A stretch of DNA of 64,000 bases, taken from an uncultured Rhodospirillales bacterium (GTDB taxonomy: Bacteria > Pseudomonadota > Alphaproteobacteria > Rhodospirillales > UBA2165). The translations under genes and the position numbers were made by a program. Positions 54,129 through 62,828 of the stretch are shown here, in pieces; position 1 is the stretch's first letter, and every line of letters starts with the position of its first letter. Under the pieces are notes generated by a model, which ran no database searches, had not been told where the DNA came from, and was given only the letters and a program-made list of their open reading frames with translations. The stretch is from contig CAJXKD010000002.1 of the NCBI GenBank assembly GCA_913055735.1, forward strand, positions 372,001 through 436,000, read 5' to 3'.

Positions 54129-54232
54129 CCCCCCACCCTAACCCTCCCCCTCAAGGGGGGAGGGAAAGTAGCACTGTCCTTTGCGGCTAAGTTCCCTCTC
54201 CCCTGGAGGGAGAGGGCCAGGGAGAGGGGGGA
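54129..54232. repeat. Pair of opposed GC-rich palindromic intergenic repeats
   Basis: Two related units lie in opposite orientation. The first (54129-54169) reads CCCACCCTAACCCTCCCCCT then AAGGGGGGAGGG. The second (about 54190-54232) reads CCCTCTCCCCTGGAGGGAGAGGG followed by GAGAGGGGGG. Each can fold on itself. Repeats of this kind are scattered between genes in many proteobacteria and are probably non-autonomous elements; related copies elsewhere in this genome are likely. Confidence 0.75.
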
Positions 54233-54255
54233 GAAGCCTGACGTTGGGCATGCGG

Positions 54256-54921
54256 TTATCCCGCGAGCAGCGGCAAGGTGGTGAGGGCATCGGCGATGCT
54301 GTCGCCGACCTTCACTTCGAAGTCTTCGGTGGCCAGCACGGTCGCCGCTTCGCGTTCGTGGCGGCGTTTGCCGTGGCCGGTGCGCACATGGAGGGCACCG
54401 GCGCAATGGGCATTGCGTGCCGCGCGCACGTCGATGGCGCGGTCACCGATCAGCCAAGATCCGGCAAGATTGATGTTCAACGCATTGGCGGCCCGAAGCA
54501 GCATGCCCGGATTGGGCTTCCGGTCGGGATGATTGGGATGGTGATAGGGCGGCCGCCCGTCGACATGGAACGGGCAGGCGAAGATGCCTTCTACGTGCAC
54601 GCCGGCGTCGGTGAACTCCAAGGCCAGCCGGTCCTGCACCTCGATGAATCCCGGCCAATCGTAATAGCGCCGTCCGATCCCGGCCTGGTTGGTTACGATC
54701 ACCACCGGGAATTGCAGCCGGTTGGCGGCTGCGATCACCTCGATGGCACCGTCGATGATCCGCACATCCTCGGCCCGGTGCAGATAATTGACTTCTTCAA
54801 CGAGCACACCATCACGGTCGAGGAACAAGGCCGGGCGAGGCGCGCCTTCGGGCGGCGGTCCGGAGGTTTCGGCCCAGATGCCGTCGGGGTCGAGGAAGGG
54901 GTAATCGGGGAAAAGGGTCAT
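54256..54921 (-). CDS. gmhB: HAD-family D,D-heptose 1,7-bisphosphate phosphatase-like protein
   Basis: The 221-residue HAD-IIIA phosphatase has the nucleophile motif FLDRDGVLVEE, the later TNQAGIGR loop, CPFHVDGRPPYHHPNHPDRKPNPGM containing His/Cys residues of the metal loop, and GDRAIDVRAARNA. This matches GmhB, which removes the anomeric-ring-distant phosphate during ADP/GDP-heptose synthesis. Family members also act on histidinol phosphate, so the substrate is not certain. It precedes the repeats and the membrane acyltransferase gene. Confidence 0.82.
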   Translation of the reverse strand: MTLFPDYPFLDPDGIWAETSGPPPEGAPRPALFLDRDGVLVEEVNYLHRAEDVRIIDGAIEVIAAANRLQFPVVIVTNQAGIGRRYYDWPGFIEVQDRLALEFTDAGVHVEGIFACPFHVDGRPPYHHPNHPDRKPNPGMLLRAANALNINLAGSWLIGDRAIDVRAARNAHCAGALHVRTGHGKRRHEREAATVLATEDFEVKVGDSIADALTTLPLLAG

Positions 54922-55060
54922 TCCGGTCTTATTTAGGGGCGCTTGGTGTTCATTCCAGGTCCATCACAGGCTACGCAACCAGTTGTGATTGCATTGCCGG
55001 TGGCTTCCCGGCGCTGCTATGGTGCGCGGCAACGCAGAATAACCATAGCAGACGGATCAA

Positions 55061-56803
55061 ATGAATAAGCAAAATGAGAAGCAGGGAAAGGGAAATGGGG
55101 GAACGCCGCGGCGATTGCGCTCGCGGGTGACCATCGAAGGCCTCGACCGGGCGCCGCACCGCGCCTTCATCCGCGCCACCGGCATCGACGACGAGGATAT
55201 GGCGAAACCCTTTGTCGGCGTGGTGTCTACACATGGCGAGGTAACGCCCTGCACCATGACGCTGGCGCCGCAGACTGAGGCAGCGAAGAAGGGGGTGATC
55301 GCGGCGGGCGGCACGCCCATCGGTTTCACCACCATTTCCGTGTCGGACGGCGTCTCCATGAACCATCCGGGCATGAAGATGTCCCTGGTGTCGCGCGAAG
55401 TGATCGCCGATTCGGTGGAACTGGTCGTGCAAGGCCACGCCTATGACGGCCTCGTCGCCTTCGGCGGCTGCGACAAGAACCTGCCCGGCATGATGATGGC
55501 GATCGTGCGGTGCAACGTGCCGTCCGTCTTTATGTATGGCGGCAGCGCGCTGCCCGGCCGCTGGCGTGGGCGCGATGTCGACATGATCGATACCTACGAA
55601 GGCGTCGGTGCGGTGATCACCGGCGACATGACGGAAAAGGAGCTGGATGAGCTGGAGCGGGTCTGCCTGCCGACCATCGGATCTTGCGCCGGACAGTTCA
55701 CGGCCAACACCATGGGCATGGTCTCGGAAACCATCGGCCTCGCGTTGTTGGGCTCGTCGATGATCCCCGGCGTTTATGACGAGCGCATGCATGTCGCGGA
55801 AGAGGCGGGGCGCACGGTGATGCGCACGCTGATGGGCGACGGGCCGCGGCCGCGCGATATCGTCACCCGCAAGGCGTTGGAAAACGCCTGCGCCATCGTT
55901 GCCGCCACCGGCGGCTCGACCAACGCAGCGCTGCACATCCCGGCCATCGCCAACGAGGCGGGGATAAAATTCACGTTGGACGACGTCGCCGAGGTGTTGG
56001 GCCGCACACCGTTGATCGCGGATCTGGTGCCGGGCGGCAAATACCACGCCAAGGACGTTTACGACATCGGCGGTGTGCCAGTGATCCTGAAAACATTGCT
56101 CGACGGCGGCTACATTCATGGTGACTGCCTGACGGTGACCGGCGAGACCTTGGCTGAGGCGCTGGCCGATGCACCCGCCGCCGACGGAAACGTTGTGCGT
56201 CCGTTGGACAAAGTGATCTCACCGACCGGCGGGGTGACGGTGCTGAAAGGCAATCTCTGTCCCGACGGCGCATTGCTCAAAGTCGCCGGGCTCAAGTCGC
56301 TGGTGCACGAAGGCCCGGCGCTGGTGTTCGACGGCGAGGAAGCCTGCATGGAAGTGGTCGGCAAGAAAGCCTACGAAGCCGGTTCCGTCATCATCATCCG
56401 CAACGAAGGGCCCAAGGGCGGGCCCGGTATGCGCGAAATGCTCGGCGTCACGGCACTGATCTACGGCCAGGGCATGGGCGAGAAAGTGGCGCTGCTCACC
56501 GACGGGCGCTTCTCCGGCGCGACGCGCGGCATGTGCATCGGCTATGCCAGCCCCGAGGCGGCGTCGGGCGGACCCATCGCGCTGCTGCAAAATGGCGACA
56601 CGGTTCGCATCGATGCGGAAAATGGCACCATCAGCGTCGATCTCTCCGATGCCGAGTTGGAAAAACGCCGCGCCGCCTGGGCGCCAAAGGTGCGCCCCGG
56701 CCTCGCCGGCGCGCTGCAGAAATACGCGGCCACCGTCGGCCCGGCCAACCTCGGCGCCGTCACCCATTCTGGCAACCTACAATGGGAGGGGGATGAACTT
56801 TGA
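55061..56803 (+). CDS. ilvD: Dihydroxy-acid dehydratase
   Basis: The 580-residue iron-sulfur enzyme dehydrates 2,3-dihydroxy acids in branched-chain amino acid synthesis. [14 protein letters not shown] and [12 protein letters not shown] hold two of the cluster Cys ligands. Late motifs [22 protein letters not shown] fit IlvD rather than the 6-phosphogluconate dehydratase Edd, though some homologues act on sugar acids. The start has only a weak SD. The HAD gene overlaps its last codons if translated from its earliest ATG, so the genes are probably cotranscribed. Confidence 0.95.
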   Translation: MNKQNEKQGKGNGGTPRRLRSRVTIEGLDRAPHRAFIRATGIDDEDMAKPFVGVVSTHGEVTPCTMTLAPQTEAAKKGVIAAGGTPIGFTTISVSDGVSMNHPGMKMSLVSREVIADSVELVVQGHAYDGLVAFGGCDKNLPGMMMAIVRCNVPSVFMYGGSALPGRWRGRDVDMIDTYEGVGAVITGDMTEKELDELERVCLPTIGSCAGQFTANTMGMVSETIGLALLGSSMIPGVYDERMHVAEEAGRTVMRTLMGDGPRPRDIVTRKALENACAIVAATGGSTNAALHIPAIANEAGIKFTLDDVAEVLGRTPLIADLVPGGKYHAKDVYDIGGVPVILKTLLDGGYIHGDCLTVTGETLAEALADAPAADGNVVRPLDKVISPTGGVTVLKGNLCPDGALLKVAGLKSLVHEGPALVFDGEEACMEVVGKKAYEAGSVIIIRNEGPKGGPGMREMLGVTALIYGQGMGEKVALLTDGRFSGATRGMCIGYASPEAASGGPIALLQNGDTVRIDAENGTISVDLSDAELEKRRAAWAPKVRPGLAGALQKYAATVGPANLGAVTHSGNLQWEGDEL

Positions 56804-56813
56804 GGGTATTGGT

Positions 56814-57506
56814 ATGACGGGCGGGCCGGTCGAGTTGCGCGATATCGGTGCGTGCGTTTTCGACGCCTACGGCACGCTGTTCGACATCGGTGCGGCGGCG
56901 GCCAAATGCCACGATATCCTCGGCGACAAGACCGACGCGCTGACCGACATCTGGCGGTCGAAGCAACTCACCTATACCTGGCTGCGCAGCCTCATGGGCG
57001 ATTATGTCGGCTTTAACCAAGTCACCGCCGATGCGCTCGACTTCGCCCTCGAGACGCTGGCCATCGACGAGGCCGGCCTGCGCGACAAGCTGTTGGTCCT
57101 TTATGACGAACTCGATGCCTACCCGGAAGTGCCCGGCGTGCTCCGCGATCTCAAGGCGGCGGGGCGCTATACGGCGATCCTCTCCAACGGCGTGCCCGGC
57201 ATGCTGCAAAGCGCCGTCGCCCATGCCGGCATCGGCGATGACCTCGATGCGGTTTTGTCGGTGGAGGCGGTCGGCATCTACAAGCCGCACCCCTCGGTCT
57301 ATCAGTTGGCGGTCGAGGAATTGGGCGTCGCGCCGGAACGCATCTGTTTCCTGTCGTCCAATGCCTGGGACGCAGCGGGGGCGGCCCATTTCGGCTTCCA
57401 GGTCGTCTGGGTTAACCGCTTCGGCCAGAAACCCGAGCGGTTGCCGGGCAAACCGATGGCCGAGATCACGAATTTAGCCGAGTTGCTGCCGCTTCTATCT
57501 GCCTGA
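56814..57506 (+). CDS. Haloacid dehalogenase type II-like hydrolase
   Basis: The 230-residue HAD-superfamily protein has the nucleophile motif FDAYGTLFD, Ser/Asn in ILSNGVPGML, the Lys in YKPHPSVYQLAVEELG, and FLSSNAWDAAGAAHFGF. These features match L-2-haloacid dehalogenases. I choose ATG 56814 because GAGGG lies seven bases upstream; ATG 56793 within the ilvD end is an alternative. Substrate could be a 2-haloacid or a phosphate ester. It is transcribed in the same direction as ilvD. Confidence 0.9.
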   Translation: MTGGPVELRDIGACVFDAYGTLFDIGAAAAKCHDILGDKTDALTDIWRSKQLTYTWLRSLMGDYVGFNQVTADALDFALETLAIDEAGLRDKLLVLYDELDAYPEVPGVLRDLKAAGRYTAILSNGVPGMLQSAVAHAGIGDDLDAVLSVEAVGIYKPHPSVYQLAVEELGVAPERICFLSSNAWDAAGAAHFGFQVVWVNRFGQKPERLPGKPMAEITNLAELLPLLSA

Positions 57507-57532
57507 TTTACAAACGGTTAGTTAACCAATCT

Positions 57533-57569
57533 CCCCGTACCTTGCTGGCTTCTTGGCATCAGTACGGGG
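57533..57569 (+). promoter_or_regulatory. Leader hairpin covering the RBS of the sugar-cluster operon
   Basis: CCCCGTAC (57533-57540) is perfectly inverted as GTACGGGG (57562-57569) around a 21-base loop. The right arm contains the GGGGA ribosome binding sequence eight bases before the GTG of the radical SAM gene. Pairing would block initiation, suggesting translational control or an upstream operator for a dimeric regulator. Confidence 0.45.
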
Positions 57570-57578
57570 ACCAAAAAA

Positions 57579-59075
57579 GTGGCAGAAGCCGTCGATATCC
57601 TGTTCATCAATCCCGGCGACCGCAAACAGATCTATCAAGCCCTCGGCGACGAGTTCTCGGCCATCGAACCGCCGGTGTTCGCGGGCCTGTTCGCGACCTA
57701 CGCCCGGCAGAAGGGTGCTTCCGTCGCAATCTACGATGCGCCGGCGCACGGCGTTAGCGCCGCCGAAGTGGCGCGCGTCGCGACAGAGGAATATGACCCC
57801 AAACTGATTGTCATCGTGGTCTACGGTTTCCAGCCGTCGGCCTCGACCCAGAACATGACCGCGGCGGGATCCGTCGCAACGGAAATCAAGAAGCTTGCGC
57901 CGACGTCCAAAGTGATGATGACCGGCACCCATCCGGCGGCGCTTCCCGCGCGCACGATGGACGAAGAGGCCATCGACTTCCTCTGTGATCTCGAGGGGCC
58001 GGTGACCATCCACAAGACCCTCGAAGCCGTGAAGGCGGGCGTCGAGAATTTCGGAGACATTCCGAGCCTGTGGTGGCGCGACGAAGACGGTCATATCCAT
58101 CAGCCCCGCGCGGCGGAACCGCTGCTGTCGAACTTGGACGAGGAAATTCCCGGGATCGCCTGGGACCTCATGCCCATGGACAAGTACCGGGCGCACAACT
58201 GGCACAGTTTCGATCATATCCATGACCGCGCGCCCTATGCGGCGATCCATACCAGCTTGGGCTGTCCGTACAAATGCAGCTTCTGCTGCATCAACGCGCC
58301 GTTCGGTAAATCGAGCTACCGTTGCTGGTCGCCCGACAGCGTCATCCAGGAAATCGATTTCCTAGTGGAGAATTATGGGATCAAGAACATCAAATTCGTC
58401 GACGAGATGTTCGTGCTCAATAAGCATCATGTGATGGGTATCTGTGAGAAGTTGCAGAGCCGCGACTACGACGTCAACATCTGGGCCTACGCCCGGGTCG
58501 ACACGGTGCAGGACGAGTTCCTCGATGCCCTCAAGGGGGCCGGGATCAACTGGCTGTGCCTGGGGATCGAAAGTGCCAGCGATCACGTTCGCGACGGGGC
58601 GCTGAAGAAATACGGCAACGACGACATCAAGGACGTGGTACGGCGCATCCAAGGGGCCGGTATCTACATCATCGGCAACTACATCTTCGGTCTGCCCGAC
58701 GACAATGTCGCGCGCATGCAGGCGACCCTCGATCTCGCCCTCGACCTCAATTGCGAGTTCGCCAATTTCTATTCGGCGATGGCCTATCCGGGCTCCAAAC
58801 TTTACGACCTCGCGGTCGCCAAGGGCATCGCGCTGCCCGAGACCTGGAAGGATTTCTCGCAACACGGCACCAACGCGCTGCCGCTTGCCAACGATCATTG
58901 CAGCGCCGCTGAGATCCTCGAGTTCCGCGACAACGCCTTCGATCAGTATTTCCACCATCAGCCCTATCTCGACATGGTGAACGCGAAGTTCGGGCAGGAT
59001 GTGGTCGATCACCTCGACCGCATGGTGAAAATCCCGTTGCGGCGCAAGCTGCTCGAAGACCGGCAAGCGGCCTAA
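57579..59075 (+). CDS. Radical SAM protein with B12-binding-like N-terminus
   Basis: The 498-residue enzyme has an N-terminal Rossmann-like region (VDILFINPGDR, residues 1-160) of the type that often binds cobalamin. The radical SAM motif C229-x3-C233-x2-C236 (CPYKCSFC) follows, then the TIM-barrel elements NIKFVDEMFVLN, GIESASDHVRDGALKKYGNDD and NYIFGLPDD. A canonical DxHxxG cobalamin motif is not clear. The GTG start follows GGGGA. It opens the carbohydrate cluster, with the transketolase gene 19 bases downstream. Whether it methylates or rearranges a sugar is unknown. Confidence 0.88.
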   Translation: MAEAVDILFINPGDRKQIYQALGDEFSAIEPPVFAGLFATYARQKGASVAIYDAPAHGVSAAEVARVATEEYDPKLIVIVVYGFQPSASTQNMTAAGSVATEIKKLAPTSKVMMTGTHPAALPARTMDEEAIDFLCDLEGPVTIHKTLEAVKAGVENFGDIPSLWWRDEDGHIHQPRAAEPLLSNLDEEIPGIAWDLMPMDKYRAHNWHSFDHIHDRAPYAAIHTSLGCPYKCSFCCINAPFGKSSYRCWSPDSVIQEIDFLVENYGIKNIKFVDEMFVLNKHHVMGICEKLQSRDYDVNIWAYARVDTVQDEFLDALKGAGINWLCLGIESASDHVRDGALKKYGNDDIKDVVRRIQGAGIYIIGNYIFGLPDDNVARMQATLDLALDLNCEFANFYSAMAYPGSKLYDLAVAKGIALPETWKDFSQHGTNALPLANDHCSAAEILEFRDNAFDQYFHHQPYLDMVNAKFGQDVVDHLDRMVKIPLRRKLLEDRQAA

Positions 59076-59094
59076 CGGGTCAAAGGGGGCATCC

Positions 59095-59949
59095 ATGAAT
59101 TTTATGACTGCGAAGACCACCGACCTCGCGGACAAGGCGGCGTGGCTGCGCCGTGAAATCTTCGAAATGGTAATACGCCAGAAGAAGGGGCATATCCCGT
59201 CGAGCTTCTCGTGCGCCGAGATTCTCACCGCGCTCTATTACGGCGATATCGTGCGGTACTCCCGCGGCTGGGCGGACGATCCGGACCGCGACCGGGTGAT
59301 CATCAGCAAGGGGCATGCCGCCGCCGCGCTCTATCCGATCCTCGCCGATATCGGCTATTTCCCGGCCGAGGAATTGGCGCGTTTCACGCAGCCGGGTGGT
59401 CTTCTCGGCATGTATGCAGATTTCCGCGTTCCCGGCATCGAGGGTATCTCCGGTTCGCTCGGGCACGGCATCGGCATGGGCGCGGGCTTTGCGCTCGCGG
59501 CGCGCATGGATAAAAAGGATTACCGCACCTTCGTCGTCCTCGGTGACGGTGAGTGCTACGAAGGGTCGATCTGGGAATCGGCAATGTTCGCCGCCCACCA
59601 CAAGCTCGACAATCTCGTCGCCATCGTCGACCGCAACGCGCTGTGCATTCTCGGTCAAACCGAGGAACTGCTGGAGCTCGGCGATCTCGAAGACAAGTGG
59701 CGGAGTTTCGGATGGCATGCGGTGACCGCCAACGGCCATTCCTTCGATTCGTTGATGAGGGCTCTTTCCCAAGTCGGCGATACCAAAGGCAAGCCTCTGG
59801 CCATCATCGCCAACACCGTGAAAGGCAAAGGGGTTTCCTTCATGGAAGGCCGCTCCGAGTGGCACAATCGGATGCCGAGCGAAGAGCAAATTGCCCAGGC
59901 ACGTGCCGAATTGGGCATCCTGGCGGCCCAAACGAACATGGCGGGGTAA
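59095..59949 (+). CDS. Split transketolase, N-terminal (TPP-binding) subunit
   Basis: The 284-residue protein is the PP/TPP-binding half of a transketolase. HIPSSFSCAEILTALYYGD, SKGHAAAALYPILADIG and the TPP motif GDGECYEGSIWESA with Asn in VDRNAL are intact. It is much shorter than complete transketolase (about 660 residues) and its partner is encoded by the next gene. GGGGGC precedes ATG 59095. Split transketolases occur in archaea and in glycan or antibiotic clusters, where they move two-carbon units. It probably acts as a heterotetramer with the next product. Confidence 0.93.
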   Translation: MNFMTAKTTDLADKAAWLRREIFEMVIRQKKGHIPSSFSCAEILTALYYGDIVRYSRGWADDPDRDRVIISKGHAAAALYPILADIGYFPAEELARFTQPGGLLGMYADFRVPGIEGISGSLGHGIGMGAGFALAARMDKKDYRTFVVLGDGECYEGSIWESAMFAAHHKLDNLVAIVDRNALCILGQTEELLELGDLEDKWRSFGWHAVTANGHSFDSLMRALSQVGDTKGKPLAIIANTVKGKGVSFMEGRSEWHNRMPSEEQIAQARAELGILAAQTNMAG

Positions 59950-59956
59950 GAAGGCG

Positions 59957-60895
59957 ATGACTGCAGCAAACCAACCGTTGATGCGCGACGTGGTGATCGA
60001 TGAGATATTCGCCGCCGCCAAAAACAACCGCGACATTCTGTTTATCAGCGCGGACTTGGGTGCCAAGGCGCTGGACGATTTCCGGCGCGATCTTCCCGAT
60101 CAATTTATTCACGCGGGTATCTCCGAACAGAACATGGTCGATCTCGCCTCGGGCCTCGCGCTATCGGGTAAGACGGTATTCCTCTATGCCATGGCGCCGT
60201 TCCTGACCGCGCGTTGCTACGAGCAGATCAAATGCGTGATTGCGTCGATGAATCTGCCGGTGACGTTTATTGCAGTCGGTGTCGGGTTGGGTTATGACCA
60301 TGCGACGTTGACTCACTTCACTCCCGAGGATATCGCCACGATGCGCGCCATGAACGGCATCGAAGTTTTGAGCCCAAGTGACGCTGTTTCCGCCCGGGCG
60401 GTGGTCGACCGCGCGCTTGCCGATCCCGCCTTCCGCTATATCCGGTTGGAGCGGCAAGCCCAGGCTGAGCTCTATAACGGCAATGCCGGATCGGCTTTGG
60501 ATCGCGGTTTCGCGGAATTGGCGACGGGCGAAGATGTCGCCATTCTCGCCTGCGGCTATCTGACCCATAAGGCGCTGCAGGCCCGTCAGGAACTGGCCGA
60601 AAAGGGGGTAAGCGCGGGAGTGATCGACCTCCTGCGTCTCAAGCCCATCGACGGCAAGTCGCTGGCGGCGGTCCTCGCGGACTATGAGCGGTTGGTGACG
60701 GTGGAAGAGCAGATTCTTGACGGCGGCATGGGCAGTGCCATCGCCGAAGCCCTGCTCGACGCCGGTATCATGAAGCCCATCAAGCGGCTCGGCATGCGGG
60801 ACGGATTCGAAGTGGTCAACGGCAATCGGGATGAATTGCACGCGCTCTACGGTATCGGTACGGATGATATCGTTGCCGCGTCTGCCGCCGCCTGA
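59957..60895 (+). CDS. Split transketolase, C-terminal (pyrimidine-binding) subunit
   Basis: The 312-residue protein contains the Pyr domain of transketolase and its C-terminal domain: FISADLGAKALDDF, the catalytic Glu region HAGISEQNMVDLASGLALSGKTVFLYAMAPFL, and ERLVTVEEQILDGGMGSAIAEALLD. ATG 59957 lies seven bases after the TAA of the N-terminal subunit with AAGG upstream, so both halves are made together. The longer reading from within that gene is rejected. It provides the aminopyrimidine-activating Glu to the partner's TPP. Confidence 0.93.
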   Translation: MTAANQPLMRDVVIDEIFAAAKNNRDILFISADLGAKALDDFRRDLPDQFIHAGISEQNMVDLASGLALSGKTVFLYAMAPFLTARCYEQIKCVIASMNLPVTFIAVGVGLGYDHATLTHFTPEDIATMRAMNGIEVLSPSDAVSARAVVDRALADPAFRYIRLERQAQAELYNGNAGSALDRGFAELATGEDVAILACGYLTHKALQARQELAEKGVSAGVIDLLRLKPIDGKSLAAVLADYERLVTVEEQILDGGMGSAIAEALLDAGIMKPIKRLGMRDGFEVVNGNRDELHALYGIGTDDIVAASAAA

Positions 60896-60900
60896 CGCCG

Positions 60901-61842
60901 ATGGCCAAGGCGCAAACTGGGCTACAGATCAGGGCTGCGAGTCGCAGCTTCTCGCGCCATCCCGTCCTGCGCGCCGAACTCGAAGCGGCCTTTCCCGGCA
61001 CGGTTTTTAACGAAGAGGGCGTGACTTTCGACGCCGAAACCCTGCCCGAATTTCTGGACGGGGCCGTCGGCGCCGTTATCGGTCTCGAACCGATTACTGG
61101 TCCTGTCCTCGATCAGTGTCCCTCCCTGCAAATCGTCGCCAAATACGGCGTCGGTCTCGATAACGTGGATACCTACGCTTGCGAAGAGCACAACGTCACC
61201 ATCGGTTGGACAGGCGGGGTGAACCGGCTGGGCGTCGCCGAGATGACCCTGTGTTTCATGATCGGGCTGTCGCGCAACATCCTGCGCGCGGGAAACCAGC
61301 TACGCGGCGGTGTCTGGGAAAAGGAAGGCGGACGGACCTTATCGGGGAAGACCATCGGAATCATCGGCGTCGGCCACGTGGGCCGGGAGGTGATCCGTCT
61401 CCTGGAGCCGTTCGACTGTCATATTCTCGTCAATGATATCATCGATCAGTCGGCCTATTACGAAGAGGTCGGGGCCATCGAAAAAACAGCCGAGGAGATC
61501 TGTGCCGAGGCCGATCTGATCACCATCCATACGCCGCTGGACGACACCACCCGCGGCATGGTGAACGACGACTTTCTCGATCGCATGCAACCGCATGCGT
61601 ACCTGATCAACGCCGCCCGGGGTGGGATCATCGATCAGCAGGCTCTGAAATTCGCCCTGACGTCGGGGACGATCGCCGGCGCTGCGGTCGACGTTTTTCA
61701 GGCGGAGCCCTGTGACGACCGGGAGCTTCTCCAGCTCCCCAACCTGTTTGCGACCCCGCATATCGGCGGATCCGCCGAGGAATCCGTCCTCGCCATGGGG
61801 CGCAGCGCGATTAACAATTTAATCAGCTTTTTCAATCGATAA
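60901..61842 (+). CDS. D-isomer-specific 2-hydroxyacid dehydrogenase (SerA-like)
   Basis: The 313-residue NAD-dependent dehydrogenase has GIIGVGHVGREV near residue 153, then the catalytic Arg in NAARGGIID, Glu in FQAEPCD and His in TPHIGGSAEES. It resembles phosphoglycerate dehydrogenases but lacks the regulatory C-terminal domains. ATG follows the transketolase stop by five bases. In a sugar cluster it could supply or consume a 2-oxo acid or reduce a keto-sugar acid; this is inference. Substrate not established. Confidence 0.92.
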   Translation: MAKAQTGLQIRAASRSFSRHPVLRAELEAAFPGTVFNEEGVTFDAETLPEFLDGAVGAVIGLEPITGPVLDQCPSLQIVAKYGVGLDNVDTYACEEHNVTIGWTGGVNRLGVAEMTLCFMIGLSRNILRAGNQLRGGVWEKEGGRTLSGKTIGIIGVGHVGREVIRLLEPFDCHILVNDIIDQSAYYEEVGAIEKTAEEICAEADLITIHTPLDDTTRGMVNDDFLDRMQPHAYLINAARGGIIDQQALKFALTSGTIAGAAVDVFQAEPCDDRELLQLPNLFATPHIGGSAEESVLAMGRSAINNLISFFNR

Positions 61843-61886
61843 TCGCCCTCAAGACGTTCTCAGAATACCCACAGGGGTAGGGCGAA

Positions 61887-62807
61887 ATGAGGATTATCGT
61901 ATTCGGCGGATCGGGGTTCCTCGGCAGTTATGTGGTCGACGAGCTTATCGCGCGCGGCCACGAGGTCAGCGTTTTCGACTGCCAACGGTCCAGCCACAAC
62001 AATTCGCGTGCGAACGTCATTTTGGGCGATTTGCTCGACTCCGCAGCCGTTACGAATGCCGTCCAAGGGCATCAGATCGTATACAATTTTGCCGGGCTTG
62101 CCGATCTCAATGACTCCGTCGACCGGCCGGTCGAGACTGTTCGCCTCAACGTCATGGGCAATTTGAACGTTTTGGAGGCTTGCCGCCGGCACGACGTTTC
62201 GCGCTTCGTCTATGCCAGCTCGGTCTACGTGCATTCGCGCAAAGGCGCGTTCTATGGCGCGTCCAAGAAATCCTCGGAACTGCTTATCGAGCAGTATGGC
62301 GAGTTGTACGGCCTCGACTATACGATCATCCGCTACGGCTCCGTCTATGGCGAGCGCGCAAACAGCAGCAACCGCATCTATCGTATTATCCGTCAGGCAT
62401 TGACCGAGGATAAGGTTACTTTCGCCGGCGATGGAAGCGAGGAGCGGGAATACATCCACGGACGTGACGCCGCGAAGCTGAGCGCCGACATCCTGGACAG
62501 CCGGTTCAAGAATCAGAACGTCACGCTTACGGGCGTCGAACGATTCCGCTATTCGGATTTGCTCGGCATGCTCAAGGAGATGATGAACGGGAAGATCGAG
62601 ATCGAAATGCTCGATCAGGATTACAAAGGTCACTACACCATCACGCCGTATTCGTTTTCGCCGTCGGTGGGGGTCAAGCTGGTGAACAATCCAAGCATCG
62701 ATTTCGGCCAGGGAATGTTGGAATGCATCGAACACGTCTTTGACGAGCTGCGTCACGAAGGTGCAGTTGTCGAGGAGACCATGACCACCATGTCCGCAGC
62801 CGAATAA
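61887..62807 (+). CDS. NAD-dependent nucleotide-sugar epimerase/dehydratase
   Basis: The 306-residue extended SDR has the N-terminal FGGSGFLGSYVVDELI motif, then Ser in ASSVYVHSRKGAFYGASKKSSE where Tyr and Lys (YGASK) form the catalytic pair. YGSVYGERAN and EREYIHGRDAAKL are typical of sugar-nucleotide-binding members. GGGTAGGGCG precedes ATG. It probably acts on an NDP-sugar as epimerase, reductase or dehydratase. It is 44 bases after the hydroxyacid dehydrogenase gene and belongs to the same transcript. Confidence 0.9.
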   Translation: MRIIVFGGSGFLGSYVVDELIARGHEVSVFDCQRSSHNNSRANVILGDLLDSAAVTNAVQGHQIVYNFAGLADLNDSVDRPVETVRLNVMGNLNVLEACRRHDVSRFVYASSVYVHSRKGAFYGASKKSSELLIEQYGELYGLDYTIIRYGSVYGERANSSNRIYRIIRQALTEDKVTFAGDGSEEREYIHGRDAAKLSADILDSRFKNQNVTLTGVERFRYSDLLGMLKEMMNGKIEIEMLDQDYKGHYTITPYSFSPSVGVKLVNNPSIDFGQGMLECIEHVFDELRHEGAVVEETMTTMSAAE

Positions 62808-62828
62808 CGGGGATTGTACGACACTCAT

